Shown: positions 26,973 to 36,282 of the stretch, piece after piece
How the letters are laid out: every line of letters begins with the position of its first letter
Numbering within the stretch: the first letter of the stretch is position 1
DNA from: Modicisalibacter sp049808615
GTDB taxonomy: Bacteria > Pseudomonadota > Gammaproteobacteria > Pseudomonadales > Halomonadaceae
Length of the DNA stretch: 64,000 nucleotides
Assembly (NCBI RefSeq): GCF_049808615.1
Contig: NZ_JBNCAN010000021.1
Span: 25,277 to 89,276 of the forward strand
Direction of reading: 5' to 3'
The notes under the pieces: generated by a model
Seen by the model: the letters and a program-made list of their open reading frames with translations, nothing else
Database searches by the model: none
What the model was told of the DNA's origin: nothing
Program-made: the position numbers and the translations under genes

Positions 26973-27895
26973 GCCGGCACGGCGTCCGGTTGGTCCTGAT
27001 AAGCGTGCTTGACGGCGTCGATCAGCACATCGACGGCCTTGGGTCGCGGAAAGCTGGCGCGCCAGGCCACCGCCACGGTGCGACTCGGCGCTTCTGGAGT
27101 GAAGGGGCGGCTCTCCAGCATGCCGGTTTCGTAGTGCCCGGTGCCGATCGCGGATTGCGGCAACACCGTGATGCCCAGCTTGGAGGCGACCATATGGCGA
27201 ATGGTTTCCAGAGAGCCACCTTCCGCGGTCAGGGTGTTGGAGGGGCTATTCAGTTGAGCGCTGATCGCCGGGCACGCCTCGAGAATCTGATCGCGAAAAC
27301 AGTGACCTTCTCCGAGCAGCAGCAAGCGTTCCTTGAGTAGATCCTCTTTGTCGATGCTGGTCTTGTGTGTCCAGGGATGATCGCTCGGGATCAGCACTTC
27401 GAAGGGCTCTTCATAGAGGGGCCGAGTGACCACATCGACCTCGGTGAAAGGCAGTGCGACGATGATCGCATCGAGTTCGCCACTGCGCAGTTTATGGCGT
27501 AAATTGGCGGTGAAGTTTTCCTCGATATAGAGCGGCATGTGCGGCGCCATGCGCGCCAGTTGAGGAATCAGATGTGGAAACAGATAGGGCCCGATGGTGT
27601 AGATGGCGCCGATACGCAGAGGGCTGCTCAGTTGATCCTTGCCTTCGCTTGCCAGCTCACGAATGATGCTTGCCTGTTCGAGCACCCGCTGGGCCTGTTC
27701 GACGACCTTCGCACCCAAAGGCGTTACCTGAACGGTCGCCTTGGAGCGCTCGAAGAGCGCTACCTCGAGTTCGTCTTCGAGCTTCTTCACCGCCACGGAC
27801 AAGGTGGGTTGCGAGACGAAGCAACGCTCCGCGGCACGCCCGAAATGCCGTTCCTGGGCCAGGGTTACGATGTACCGGAGTTCTGTTAGAGTCAT
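26969..27895 (-). CDS. oxyR: Hydrogen peroxide-sensing regulator OxyR
   Basis: LysR-family regulator of 308 residues. The N-terminal winged helix contains FGRAAERCFVSQPTLSVAVK. The redox-active cysteines C199 (GEGHCFRDQ) and C208 (EACP) are present at the positions used in E. coli OxyR, so peroxide sensing by disulfide formation is expected. It would activate catalase and peroxiredoxin genes. The downstream overlapping recG links oxidative stress and recombination repair in one transcript. It is divergent from an epimerase-like gene. Confidence 0.96.
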   Translation of the reverse strand: MTLTELRYIVTLAQERHFGRAAERCFVSQPTLSVAVKKLEDELEVALFERSKATVQVTPLGAKVVEQAQRVLEQASIIRELASEGKDQLSSPLRIGAIYTIGPYLFPHLIPQLARMAPHMPLYIEENFTANLRHKLRSGELDAIIVALPFTEVDVVTRPLYEEPFEVLIPSDHPWTHKTSIDKEDLLKERLLLLGEGHCFRDQILEACPAISAQLNSPSNTLTAEGGSLETIRHMVASKLGITVLPQSAIGTGHYETGMLESRPFTPEAPSRTVAVAWRASFPRPKAVDVLIDAVKHAYQDQPDAVPA

Positions 27896-27963
27896 GATTG
27901 GGCCCTAAGGGCTTCCTGTCGATTCGATGGATTATGTTCGTTTTACCAAGGAGCCAGGTAAAG

Positions 27964-28839
27964 GTGAAGAATACGTGTTTGATTCTCGGCTGTGGCGATA
28001 TCGGCAAGACATTGGGAACCCAGCTGATCGAGGCGGGCCATCGCGTGATCGGTGCGCGCCGCAACCCCGAGGAATTGGCCGCTAGTGGCATCGAGCCATT
28101 GGCCATCGATCTCAACGATCCGGAATCGCTCAAGAACCTACCGGATGCCAACATCGTCATCTATGTCGTCAGTGCCGATCGCTTCGACGAACAAGCTTAC
28201 CAGGCCGCCTACCGGGATGGCCTGAGAGCGGTATTGGCCGAACTTGACCAACGCACGCATAAACCGGCGCGGATGTTCTTCGTTTCATCGACCAGCGTTT
28301 ATGCCCAGCAGGACGGCGAGGCTGTCGATGAGAACACCCTGACTCAGCCGACGGGATTTGCGGGTCAACTGATGCGCGAAGCCGAACAGACCCTCATCGC
28401 CCACGATCTGCCCGGCACCGTGGTGCGTTTCTCGGGCATCTATGGTCCGGGGCGCGACCGGCTCATCCAACAGGTACGCGAAGGACGCATTGCCGCGGCC
28501 ACCCCGCCCATGTACTCCAATCGCATCCACCGCGACGACTGCGCCGGCGTACTGTCGCATCTGATCGCCAAGACCTTGAACGATGAGCCCCTTGATGAGC
28601 TCTATCTGGCCAGCGACTGCGAGCCGGTACCCTTGCACGAGGTGATGGCCTGGCTGGCCAAGCGTCTCGAGGTCGAGACCCACGAAGTCATTCAGTCGCC
28701 ACTACGCCGGCGCTCCAGCAAGCGCTGCGACAATTCTCGCCTGCGCGAGACCGGCTACGAGTTCCGCTACCCAACCTTCCGCGAGGGCTACGCTCAAGTC
28801 CTTGCGAGTGCCCACCAAGGTCGTTCACAGAAGGCGTGA
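27964..28839 (+). CDS. NAD-dependent epimerase/dehydratase-family protein (YeeZ-like)
   Basis: A 291-residue atypical short-chain dehydrogenase. The N-terminal nucleotide-binding motif is GCGDIGKTLGTQLIEAGH, the middle has FVSSTSVYAQQDG and FSGIYGPGRDRL, and the C-terminus ends in a family-typical GYEFRYPTFREGY. Related proteins are annotated YeeZ/epimerase with no firm substrate. The start is GTG at 27964, chosen because AAGGAG at 27948-27953 precedes it by 10 nt and the nucleotide motif begins right after; the open frame extends to 27898. It is divergent from oxyR. Confidence 0.85.
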   Translation: MKNTCLILGCGDIGKTLGTQLIEAGHRVIGARRNPEELAASGIEPLAIDLNDPESLKNLPDANIVIYVVSADRFDEQAYQAAYRDGLRAVLAELDQRTHKPARMFFVSSTSVYAQQDGEAVDENTLTQPTGFAGQLMREAEQTLIAHDLPGTVVRFSGIYGPGRDRLIQQVREGRIAAATPPMYSNRIHRDDCAGVLSHLIAKTLNDEPLDELYLASDCEPVPLHEVMAWLAKRLEVETHEVIQSPLRRRSSKRCDNSRLRETGYEFRYPTFREGYAQVLASAHQGRSQKA

Positions 28840-28844
28840 TACCG

Positions 28845-28868
28845 CCCCGCCACCCGCTGGTGGCGGGG
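28845..28868. terminator. Hairpin between convergent epimerase and ridA genes
   Basis: Perfect 10-bp stem CCCCGCCACC / GGTGGCGGGG with a 4-nt loop, located between two convergent stop codons. T-tracts are weak on both strands, so it may act as a bidirectional, partly Rho-assisted terminator. Confidence 0.65.
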
Positions 28869-28877
28869 TTCGGTGTC

Positions 28878-29267
28878 TCAATCACCGAGCACCATGACGG
28901 CCTCTGCCTCGAACTGGCTTTTCTTGGGCAGCGCCTTGATGCCTACGGCTGCTCGGGCTGGGTGGGGAGCGGTGAAGAACTCTTCCATGATCTGATTGAC
29001 CACGCCGAAGTTGTCCAGATCGACCAGATACAGATTGAGTTTGACGATATCCTTGAGCGAGCCGCCGGCTTCCTCGCAGACCGCGCGGAGATTGGTGAAG
29101 ACCTGACGGACCTGATCCTCGATATCACCGGATACCAGCTCCATGGTCTGGGGATCGAGGGGAATCTGACCGGACATATAGACCGTATTGCCGGCCTTGA
29201 TGGCCTGTGAATAGGGGCCGATGGCAGCGGGTGCCTTTTGGGTCTGGATGATGGCCTTGTTACTCAT
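28878..29267 (-). CDS. ridA: 2-iminobutanoate/2-iminopropanoate deaminase RidA
   Basis: Trimeric enzyme of the YjgF/YER057c/UK114 family that hydrolyses reactive enamine and imine intermediates released by PLP enzymes. The 129 residues carry the catalytic-site arginine in HPARAAVGI, the GPYSQAI motif near the N-terminus and the terminal EAEAVMVL strand. GAGGAG precedes the ATG by about 6 nt. It follows spoT on the same strand but is separated from it by a strong terminator, as in Pseudomonas gene order. Confidence 0.95.
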   Translation of the reverse strand: MSNKAIIQTQKAPAAIGPYSQAIKAGNTVYMSGQIPLDPQTMELVSGDIEDQVRQVFTNLRAVCEEAGGSLKDIVKLNLYLVDLDNFGVVNQIMEEFFTAPHPARAAVGIKALPKKSQFEAEAVMVLGD

Positions 29268-29291
29268 GGGTGACTCCTCGTCATGTTCATC

Positions 29292-29338
29292 GGAATAAAA
29301 ACGATCACCCGGTCGCAGACATGGGCGACAGGGTGATC
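29292..29338 (-). terminator. Rho-independent terminator after spoT
   Basis: On the minus strand, arms 29338-29325 and 29316-29303 form a 14-bp stem with one mismatch around an 8-nt loop, followed by GTTTTTATTCC. It ends the rpoZ-spoT transcript before ridA. Confidence 0.88.
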
Positions 29339-29346
29339 ATGGATTA

Positions 29347-31473
29347 TCAATTGTGGACGCGGGTGACCTTGTCTACATTATGCAGATTGCGAATGCGCTT
29401 GATGATTCGTGCCAGATGCACTCGGTCTCGTACCGCCAGGGTCAGATTGACCAGTGACAGGCGCGCATCTCGCTCCTCGATTCCCACTCGTTCGATATTG
29501 GCATCCGCGTCTGTTACCAGGCTGGCAAGCTCGGCTACCAGCCCACGACGCGATTCCATGGCAATACGCAGCGCCACGGGAAAATCGCCGCTGATGTCCG
29601 GTGACCACTCCAGGGTCAGCAACTTATCCGGCTCATTACGTAATTCGATGATATTGCGACAGGCGCTACGGTGCACCACGATACCCTTGCCTACCGATAG
29701 ATGCCCAATCACTGAATCGCCCGGCAACGGATGACAGCAACGGGCGAAGCTGATGACCATGCCCTCGGTGCCGTTGATGGTCACCGGCCCTTCCAGCCCC
29801 GTCACCGCATGTGCTATTTCCTGACGCTCGCCGTCCACCAAGCGTCGCGCCACCGTGTGGGCCATACGGGTGCCCAGGCCGATGGACTCGAGAAGATCAT
29901 CGATATGCGCCATGTCCAATTCGCTGAGTAGCCTCAGCACCGGCTCGTCGGCAAGGTCTTCGAGGCTGGTGGCATAATCGGCCAGAGCACGATTGAGAAG
30001 ACGTTGACCGAGCTGAATGGATTCACTGCGCTGCTGATTCTTGAGGGCGTGGCGAATCGCCGAGCGTGCCTTGGCGGTAACGACGAAATTCAACCAGGCC
30101 AAGCTCGGGCGCGCCCCCGGTGCGGTGATGATCTCCACCGTCTGGCCGCTTTCCAGACGTGTCGATAAGGGGGCCAGGTGGCGATCGATGCGACAGGCAA
30201 TGCAGCTGTTACCGATGTCGGTATGCACCGTGTAGGCGAAATCCACTACCGTGGCGCCCTGCGGCAGCTCCATGATGTCGCCGCGGGGGGTGAAGATGTA
30301 CACATCGTCCGGGAATAGATCGTTCTTGACGTGTTCGATGAACTCCAGGGAATCCCCGGCCTGGCGCTGCATCTCGAGTAGACCGCGCACCCATTCTCGA
30401 GCCCGGGCGTGGCTGCCCAACGCGATAGGGTGCTCGGTCTGACCGGCCTTGTAGAGCCAATGGGCGGCAATACCGTTGTTGGCCATCGCCTCCATCTCGC
30501 GAGTACGAATCTGCACCTCGATGGGAATGCCATTGGCGCCGAACAGCGTGGTATGCAGGCTCTGATAGCCGTTTGCCTTGGGGATGGCGATGTAATCCTT
30601 GAAGCGCCCCGGCACTGGTTTGTACAGATTGTGTACGGCACCCAGAATACGATAGCAGCTATCGACATTGTCGGTGATGATGCGAAAACCGAACACATCC
30701 ATGATCTCGGCGAAGGGTTTGCGCTGATCGCGCATCTTGCGATAGATCGACAGGAGATGTTTCTGGCGTCCGATCACGGTACCGTGCAGGTCATCGTCAT
30801 CCAGGCAGTTCTGTAGCGTGGTCTGGACCTGACGAATCATCGTGCGGCGATTGCCCCGAGCCTTGGAAACGGCACGCTTGATGCGTTCGGCACGCATCGG
30901 GTAAAGCGCTTGGAAGGAGAGATCCTCGAGTTCGATACGGATGGTGTTGATGCCCAGACGCCCGGCGATGCGGGCGTAGATTTCCAGGGTTTCCCGGGCG
31001 ATACGGCGCTTCTTGTCGGGGCGCAGCGCACCCAGGGTACGCATGTTATGCAGGCGATCGGCGAGCTTGACGATGATCACGCGGATATCCTGGGACATCG
31101 CCATGACCATCTTCTGAAAGTTCTCGGCCTGAGCGACCGCCTTGTCCTCGAAGGTGATCTGGGTCAGCTTGGAGACGCCATCGACCAACTCAGCCACCGG
31201 CTCGCCGAACTGGTTGGCCAGGGCCGTCTTGGAAATACCCGTGTCTTCGATCACGTCGTGCAGCATGGCGGCCATCAGGCTCTGATGATCCATGTGCATG
31301 TTGGCGAGGATATTCGATACCGCTAACGGATGAGTAACGTAGGGCTCACCCGAGCGCCGATGCTGGCCATCATGGGCCTGTTCGGCATAGTAGAAGGCGC
31401 GCTTGACCTGCTGAATCTCGTCCAGAGGAAGATAACCGCCAAGGCGATCAGCCAGGTCATCGATGGTGAACAT
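29347..31473 (-). CDS. spoT: Bifunctional (p)ppGpp synthetase/hydrolase SpoT
   Basis: Cytoplasmic stringent-response enzyme of 708 residues. Domains in order are the HD hydrolase (H72-D73 in MLHDVIEDT, with YVTHPLAVSNILA before it), the synthetase domain (about 190-340, with KANGYQSLHTTLFG), TGS (DDVYIFTPRGDIMELP), a helical linker, zinc-finger-like CCHPLPGD and the C-terminal ACT domain. HD residues are intact, so hydrolysis is expected, and synthesis is likely given the conserved synthetase region. It lies downstream of rpoZ and gmk on the same strand, the classical gmk-rpoZ-spoT order. Confidence 0.97.
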   Translation of the reverse strand: MFTIDDLADRLGGYLPLDEIQQVKRAFYYAEQAHDGQHRRSGEPYVTHPLAVSNILANMHMDHQSLMAAMLHDVIEDTGISKTALANQFGEPVAELVDGVSKLTQITFEDKAVAQAENFQKMVMAMSQDIRVIIVKLADRLHNMRTLGALRPDKKRRIARETLEIYARIAGRLGINTIRIELEDLSFQALYPMRAERIKRAVSKARGNRRTMIRQVQTTLQNCLDDDDLHGTVIGRQKHLLSIYRKMRDQRKPFAEIMDVFGFRIITDNVDSCYRILGAVHNLYKPVPGRFKDYIAIPKANGYQSLHTTLFGANGIPIEVQIRTREMEAMANNGIAAHWLYKAGQTEHPIALGSHARAREWVRGLLEMQRQAGDSLEFIEHVKNDLFPDDVYIFTPRGDIMELPQGATVVDFAYTVHTDIGNSCIACRIDRHLAPLSTRLESGQTVEIITAPGARPSLAWLNFVVTAKARSAIRHALKNQQRSESIQLGQRLLNRALADYATSLEDLADEPVLRLLSELDMAHIDDLLESIGLGTRMAHTVARRLVDGERQEIAHAVTGLEGPVTINGTEGMVISFARCCHPLPGDSVIGHLSVGKGIVVHRSACRNIIELRNEPDKLLTLEWSPDISGDFPVALRIAMESRRGLVAELASLVTDADANIERVGIEERDARLSLVNLTLAVRDRVHLARIIKRIRNLHNVDKVTRVHN

Positions 31474-31645
31474 ACAGGGCGCCTATTCTGAAGATCTACG
31501 TCAAGAGCCACGAATCTTGTATACCCTATCCTGAATCTCCACGACGCTAGACCGCAAGTCCTGCCGGCGCTTGGCAAACGCCGGGGTCGACGTCTTTCTT
31601 GGGATGGCGTTGCCGCCTGATCTCTATATACGCTATCTATGTAAG

Positions 31646-31909
31646 CTATACAGGCACGTCGGAATCGTAGCTGACAGGCTCGGGCCGAACGCGAACCGGC
31701 GCCTCCACGGGCTCATCGAGAACGTTCTCGTCGATTTTGCCGGCCGCAATCTCGCGCAGCGCCATGACCGTGGCCTTATCATTTTCCCAAGGCAGTAATG
31801 CATCGCGGGAGCCTCGGGCCAGCTGACGAGCGCGCTGGGTGGAGATCATGACCAGCTTGAAACGGTTTTCGACATTCTCAAGGCAATCTTCAACGGTAAC
31901 TCGCGCCAT
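31646..31909 (-). CDS. rpoZ: RNA polymerase omega subunit RpoZ
   Basis: An 87-residue omega subunit that helps assemble RNA polymerase and takes part in ppGpp binding. The conserved stretches MARVTVEDCLENVENRFKLV and RARQLARGS are at the N-terminus, followed by KATVMALREIAAGKI. It lies between gmk and spoT. A 172-nt gap to spoT holds an imperfect GC hairpin (31564-31583), so spoT may also have its own promoter. Confidence 0.97.
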   Translation of the reverse strand: MARVTVEDCLENVENRFKLVMISTQRARQLARGSRDALLPWENDKATVMALREIAAGKIDENVLDEPVEAPVRVRPEPVSYDSDVPV

Positions 31910-32002
31910 GGATAGTATCCTGATGTGCTGTTCGTACAGGCGGCGACTACGAAAAACAGCGACCCGTAACCGACGCCAATTGAATGGGTAGGACCGAGTA
32001 GT

Positions 32003-32635
32003 CTACTCGACCCCTTCACTATGAGACAAGAGCGCCTGAAGGAGCGGGCCCTGGCGTTCTCGAACCCGCTCCAGACGCGAGCGCTCGGCAAGCACCAGGC
32101 CTACCAATTGGTCCCGAGCAGCACCGAAGTCGTCATTGACGATGACATGAGCGTATTCAGCGAAATGCGACATCTCGCTGACGGCATCGCGCATGCGCCG
32201 GTCGATCGTCGCCGTATCGTCGGTGCCACGGTTCGACAACCGTTCCCGCAGTGCTTCCCGAGAGGGGGGCAGGATGAACACCGACACCGCCTTCGGCATT
32301 TGCTCGCGCACCTGACGCGCGCCCTGCCAATCGATCTCGAGAATCACATCCTGACCGGCAGCAAGCAGTGCCTGCACCGCCGGTCGCGAGGTGCCGTAGT
32401 AATTGTCGAATACCTGGGCATGCTCGAAGAAATCGCCGCGCTCGATCATGCCCTTGAAGGTGGTGACATCGACAAAGTGATAGTTGAGGCCATCGATTTC
32501 GCCGGGCCGCATCGCTCGAGTGGTGTGCGAGACCGACACCTGGATGCCGTCCAACTGCGCGAGCAGCGCACGCACCAGGCTGGTCTTGCCGGCGCCGGAA
32601 GGAGCAGAAACGATGTAAAGTGTACCGTGGGACAT
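32003..32635 (-). CDS. gmk: Guanylate kinase Gmk
   Basis: Phosphorylates GMP to GDP. The P-loop SAPSGAGKTSL follows MSHGTLYIV directly, matching E. coli Gmk, so the ATG at 32635 is chosen over the longer frame to 32674. GMP-binding residues are in SHTTRAMRPGE and the family ILEIDWQGARQVRE is present. The length is 210 residues. In most gammaproteobacteria yicC sits next to gmk; here yicC is 12.5 kb away, with two MFS genes, pyrC and an accessory patch between them. Confidence 0.97.
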   Translation of the reverse strand: MSHGTLYIVSAPSGAGKTSLVRALLAQLDGIQVSVSHTTRAMRPGEIDGLNYHFVDVTTFKGMIERGDFFEHAQVFDNYYGTSRPAVQALLAAGQDVILEIDWQGARQVREQMPKAVSVFILPPSREALRERLSNRGTDDTATIDRRMRDAVSEMSHFAEYAHVIVNDDFGAARDQLVGLVLAERSRLERVRERQGPLLQALLSHSEGVE

Positions 32636-32734
32636 GAGCAAGCCCGGTTGAATCAGATCGGATAAGGCGCGCATTATCGCACATTGCGGCGGCGCCCCTG
32701 CAACGGATGGCGCGACTCCCTGACAAGGATGCTT

Positions 32735-33985
32735 ATGAGTACTTCTTCGGCTGATAGCAACAGTGCGGCTCGGCTGGCCTTCGTGGGCCTGGCCTTCGTC
32801 TTTCTTACCACCATGCTGGGTACGACCCTGCCGACGCCGTTGTATCCGGTCTATCAGCAGCAGTTCGGCTTCTCACAGTTCATGATCACGGTAATTTTCG
32901 CCGCCTATGGCGTCGGGGTGGTCGGCGCCCTGATCGTCACCGGGCGTTGGTCGGATCAACTAGGTCGGCGGCCCCTGTTGTTCGGCGGTCTGATGGCCGC
33001 AGCGCTCAGCGATATTCTTTTTCTGAGCAGCCAAGGGCTTTCCTGGCTATTGGCCGGGCGGGTGTTGTCGGGAATTTCCGCAGGCATCTTCACCGGTACG
33101 GCCACCGTGGCAGTGATCGAGCTGGCGCCAAAAGACATGAAACCGCTCGCTACCTTTGCCGCCACCGCCGCCAATATGGGTGGGCTGGGTCTGGGTCCGG
33201 TAGTGGCCGGCCTGCTGGGGCAATATGGAATATGGCCACTTCATCTTTCCTACCTGGTGCATCTGGGCCTGGTCGGCCTGGCACTGGTGGCGGTATGGCG
33301 TGCTCGAGAGACCGTCACGCGCTCTGCACATCCCCATCTCACCTTGCAGCGATTGTCGGTGCCTGGTGAAGTGCGCACCGTGTTCTTGCCCGCCGCTATC
33401 GCCAGCTTCGCCGGATTCTCGGTGCTAGGGTTCTTCACGGCCACCGCGCCCGCGTTCATGAGCGAGGTGCTGGGCTATTCGAACCTGGCGCTGATCGGGG
33501 CGGTGGCCGGAACCGCTTTCTTCGCATCGATTCTGGGACAGCGATTCCAGAATCGACTCGAGGAATCTCTGCGCCTGCCCTGGGGCTGCGTGTTGGTGAT
33601 TCTTGGCGTGGGTCTGATCGGCACCGCCATCGCGATCGTTTCGCTCGGTATTTTCCTGGCAGGAGCCGTTGTCGCCGGGTTAGGTCAGGGCATTGCCTTG
33701 CGCGCCGGACTGGGCGCCATTACCGCCGCCTCCCCCGCCGAACAGCGTGGTGAGGTGACCTCGACGTTCTTTGTCGTGAGCTATGTTGCGTTATCGGTAC
33801 CCGTGATGGGGATCGGTCTGGTGGCGCGCTTTGCGGGATTATCCGCAACCGGTATCGGTTTTGCCGGATTTGTGGCTCTTCTGGCGGTCGCTGCACTGGT
33901 ATTATTGTTGAAACACCGCGCCAAGGCGTCGGCCCAGCCTGCGTCTCAATCCTCATCCAGCCAATCATCCTGTAGAGAGCCCTGA
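32735..33985 (+). CDS. MFS transporter (DHA1-like)
   Basis: A 416-residue major facilitator superfamily permease with about 12 hydrophobic segments. Signatures include PTPLYPVYQQQFGFS after TM1, motif A GRWSDQLGRRPLLF in loop 2-3, and GTATVAVIELAP in TM5. The substrate is unknown; relatives are drug or metabolite exporters. The ATG at 32735 is preferred to that at 32729 because AAGGA at 32725-32729 then has a workable spacing. It ends 1 nt before the pyrC start, so the two are probably co-transcribed. Confidence 0.88.
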   Translation: MSTSSADSNSAARLAFVGLAFVFLTTMLGTTLPTPLYPVYQQQFGFSQFMITVIFAAYGVGVVGALIVTGRWSDQLGRRPLLFGGLMAAALSDILFLSSQGLSWLLAGRVLSGISAGIFTGTATVAVIELAPKDMKPLATFAATAANMGGLGLGPVVAGLLGQYGIWPLHLSYLVHLGLVGLALVAVWRARETVTRSAHPHLTLQRLSVPGEVRTVFLPAAIASFAGFSVLGFFTATAPAFMSEVLGYSNLALIGAVAGTAFFASILGQRFQNRLEESLRLPWGCVLVILGVGLIGTAIAIVSLGIFLAGAVVAGLGQGIALRAGLGAITAASPAEQRGEVTSTFFVVSYVALSVPVMGIGLVARFAGLSATGIGFAGFVALLAVAALVLLLKHRAKASAQPASQSSSSQSSCREP

Positions 33986-33986
33986 C

Positions 33987-35030
33987 ATGACCGCCACCAC
34001 ACTGCGTATCCGCCGCCCCGATGACTGGCACCTGCATCTGCGCGACGGCGAGGCGATGGCGACGGTGCTGCCCTATACCAGCGCTCTCTATGGCCGGGCC
34101 ATCATCATGCCCAACCTGGCCACGCCGGTCACCACGGTGGCCGCAGCGAGAGCTTATCGTGAACGTATAGTGGCGGCCTTGCCGACCGGGCATGAGTTCA
34201 CGCCGCTGATGACCTGCTATCTCAGCGACAGTGTGACCTCCCAAGACCTGGAAGAGGGCTTTGCCGAGGGTGTATTTACCGCCGCCAAGCTCTATCCCGC
34301 CAATGCCACCACCAATTCCGCCCTTGGCGTGCGCGACGTCAAGGCGATCTATCCGCTGTTCGAGACGATGCAGCGCCTGGGGATGCCGCTTTTGATCCAT
34401 GGCGAGGTCACCCATGCCGAGGTGGATATCTTCGATCGAGAAAAGGTCTTCATCGACGAAGTGATGGAGGATATCCGGCATCAATTTCCCGAACTCAAGG
34501 TGGTCTTCGAGCACATCACCACCCGAGAGGCGGCGTATTACGTTCTGGAAGGCGACGACTATCTGGCGGCGACGATCACCCCGCAGCATCTGGCCCACAA
34601 CCGCAACGATATGCTGGTGGGGGGCATCCGCCCGCACCTGTTTTGTTTGCCGATATTGAAGCGCGACATCCATCAGCGTGCTTTGCGTCAGGCCATCGCC
34701 AGCGGTCACCCACGCTTCTTCCTGGGCACGGATTCTGCGCCACATCTCGCCTCCGCCAAGGAGACGAGCTGCGGCTGTGCCGGGGTGTTCAATGCCCCAT
34801 CAGCGCTTGAAACATACGCTACGGTATTCGAGGAAGAGCGCGCGCTGGATCACTTCGAAGCCTTCTGCTCGCTCAATGGCCCGCGTTTCTATGGGCTGGA
34901 GCCCAACGAGAATGTCATCGAACTGGTCCGCGAGCCCCATGACGTGCCGGAGACGATACGCTGTGGCAATGAGCACTTCGTGCCCTTCCAGGCGGGGGAG
35001 CGGTTGGCCTGGTCGGTGAGGCAACATTAA
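33987..35030 (+). CDS. pyrC: Dihydroorotase PyrC (type II)
   Basis: Zinc metalloenzyme that cyclises carbamoyl-aspartate to dihydroorotate in pyrimidine synthesis. The 347 residues match the E. coli-type enzyme. Metal ligands are visible in DDWHLHLRDG (HxH), the carboxylated lysine in AKLYPANATTNS, HGEVTH, FEHITT and the aspartate in GTDSAPH. It sits between two MFS genes, 1 nt after the first and 10 nt before the second, an unusual setting since the genes have no evident functional link. The pyrE gene lies further on at 47.8 kb. Confidence 0.97.
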   Translation: MTATTLRIRRPDDWHLHLRDGEAMATVLPYTSALYGRAIIMPNLATPVTTVAAARAYRERIVAALPTGHEFTPLMTCYLSDSVTSQDLEEGFAEGVFTAAKLYPANATTNSALGVRDVKAIYPLFETMQRLGMPLLIHGEVTHAEVDIFDREKVFIDEVMEDIRHQFPELKVVFEHITTREAAYYVLEGDDYLAATITPQHLAHNRNDMLVGGIRPHLFCLPILKRDIHQRALRQAIASGHPRFFLGTDSAPHLASAKETSCGCAGVFNAPSALETYATVFEEERALDHFEAFCSLNGPRFYGLEPNENVIELVREPHDVPETIRCGNEHFVPFQAGERLAWSVRQH

Positions 35031-35040
35031 GCCTTAGGCC

Positions 35041-36240
35041 ATGACTCAAACTCGCAAGACTCCGTCGGCGATGCATCCTCGCCTGGTCGAGCTCATCCTG
35101 GCCCTGGGGGGAGTTGGCATCGGCACCAGCGAATTCGCCATCATGGGGTTGATGGGCCGGGTCGCTGACGATCTCCAGGTGGCCGTGCCTGATGTCGGCT
35201 ACGCGATCAGCAGCTATGCGCTGGGGGTGGTCGTGGGGGCGCCGCTAATCTCCGCGTTAGCCGCCCGCGTGCCGCGACGCGCCTTGCTCATCGGTTTGAT
35301 GCTGCTCTTCGCGGTCGGCAACCTGGCAAGCGCCCTGGCCCCGAGCTTTGGCTCCTTCGTGCTGCTGCGCTTTGTGTCCGGCTTGCCGCATGGCGCCTAC
35401 TTCGGCGTCGCCGCGCTGGTTGCCGCCGCCGCGGCGCCCATCGGCGAGCGCGCCAGCGCAGTGGGGCGGGTAATGTTGGGGCTCTCCACGGCCAACCTGA
35501 TTGGCGCGCCGCTGGCCACCTGGGCCGGCAATCTGTTCGGTTGGCAGGTGGCCTTTGCCACCGTGGGCATGATCGCGCTACTCACTGCGCTGCTGATTCG
35601 CTTGTGGGTGCCGGTGCAGGCCGCCGACGCCAATGCAAGTCCGAAACGCGAAATCTCTGCCCTGATCAAACAGCGGGTCTTGTTCACCCTGGCGGTAGGA
35701 TGTGTCGGTTTCGGGGGCATGTTTGCAGTGTTCAGCTATGTCATCCCCACCCTCACCGAGCAGGCCGGCATGCGTGAGGCGCTGGGTCCGCTGGTGTTGG
35801 CGGTGTTCGGTATCGGCACCATGCTCGGCAACGTGTTTGGGGCGCGTCTGGCGGACCGCAACCTGCTGCGCGCCATTCCCACCATCCTGATCTGGTGCTT
35901 GATCGTGCAAGGGCTTTTTTACTTTGCCGCCAACTCCGTGGGGCTGGGCATATTCTTCGTGGGGCTGGTGGGCACCAGCGTGGCACTGGGCCCGGCGCTA
36001 CAGACCCGCCTGATGGACGTGGCGGGAAACGCCCAGACCATGGCCGCCTCGCTCAATCATGCCGCCTTCAACGGCGCCAATGCGATCGGTGCGGTGCTGG
36101 CCGGGGTTACGATCAAGATGGGTTTCGTCTGGTCCACCACCGGGTTGGTGGGCGCGGGGCTGGCTGCCGGAGGCTTGGTGATCTTCTATCTCGGACTCTG
36201 GGTAGAGCGCCGCAATCAGCCGACGGCTGATGAGGGATGA
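35041..36240 (+). CDS. MFS transporter, AraJ-like DHA1 family
   Basis: A 399-residue permease with about 12 hydrophobic segments. It opens with the DHA1 signature GGVGIGTSEFAIMGLMG and has RFVSGLPHGAYFGVAA in TM4-5, typical of AraJ/YdhP-like sugar or drug exporters. The substrate is not predictable. It begins 10 nt after pyrC without a clear ribosome binding site, so translation may depend on the pyrC transcript. It is the last backbone-like gene before the accessory patch. Confidence 0.88.
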   Translation: MTQTRKTPSAMHPRLVELILALGGVGIGTSEFAIMGLMGRVADDLQVAVPDVGYAISSYALGVVVGAPLISALAARVPRRALLIGLMLLFAVGNLASALAPSFGSFVLLRFVSGLPHGAYFGVAALVAAAAAPIGERASAVGRVMLGLSTANLIGAPLATWAGNLFGWQVAFATVGMIALLTALLIRLWVPVQAADANASPKREISALIKQRVLFTLAVGCVGFGGMFAVFSYVIPTLTEQAGMREALGPLVLAVFGIGTMLGNVFGARLADRNLLRAIPTILIWCLIVQGLFYFAANSVGLGIFFVGLVGTSVALGPALQTRLMDVAGNAQTMAASLNHAAFNGANAIGAVLAGVTIKMGFVWSTTGLVGAGLAAGGLVIFYLGLWVERRNQPTADEG

Positions 36241-36282
36241 GGCGAGACGTATGCGTTAGGTCATTCGAACTTCTGGGCTGAT

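Noticed and set aside
31564..31583. CCGGCG...CGCCGG between rpoZ and spoT as a terminator
   Set aside because: No T-tract follows on the minus strand and the two genes are normally co-transcribed.
33720..34745. 341-codon minus-strand frame over pyrC
   Set aside because: Antisense shadow of pyrC with no start signals.
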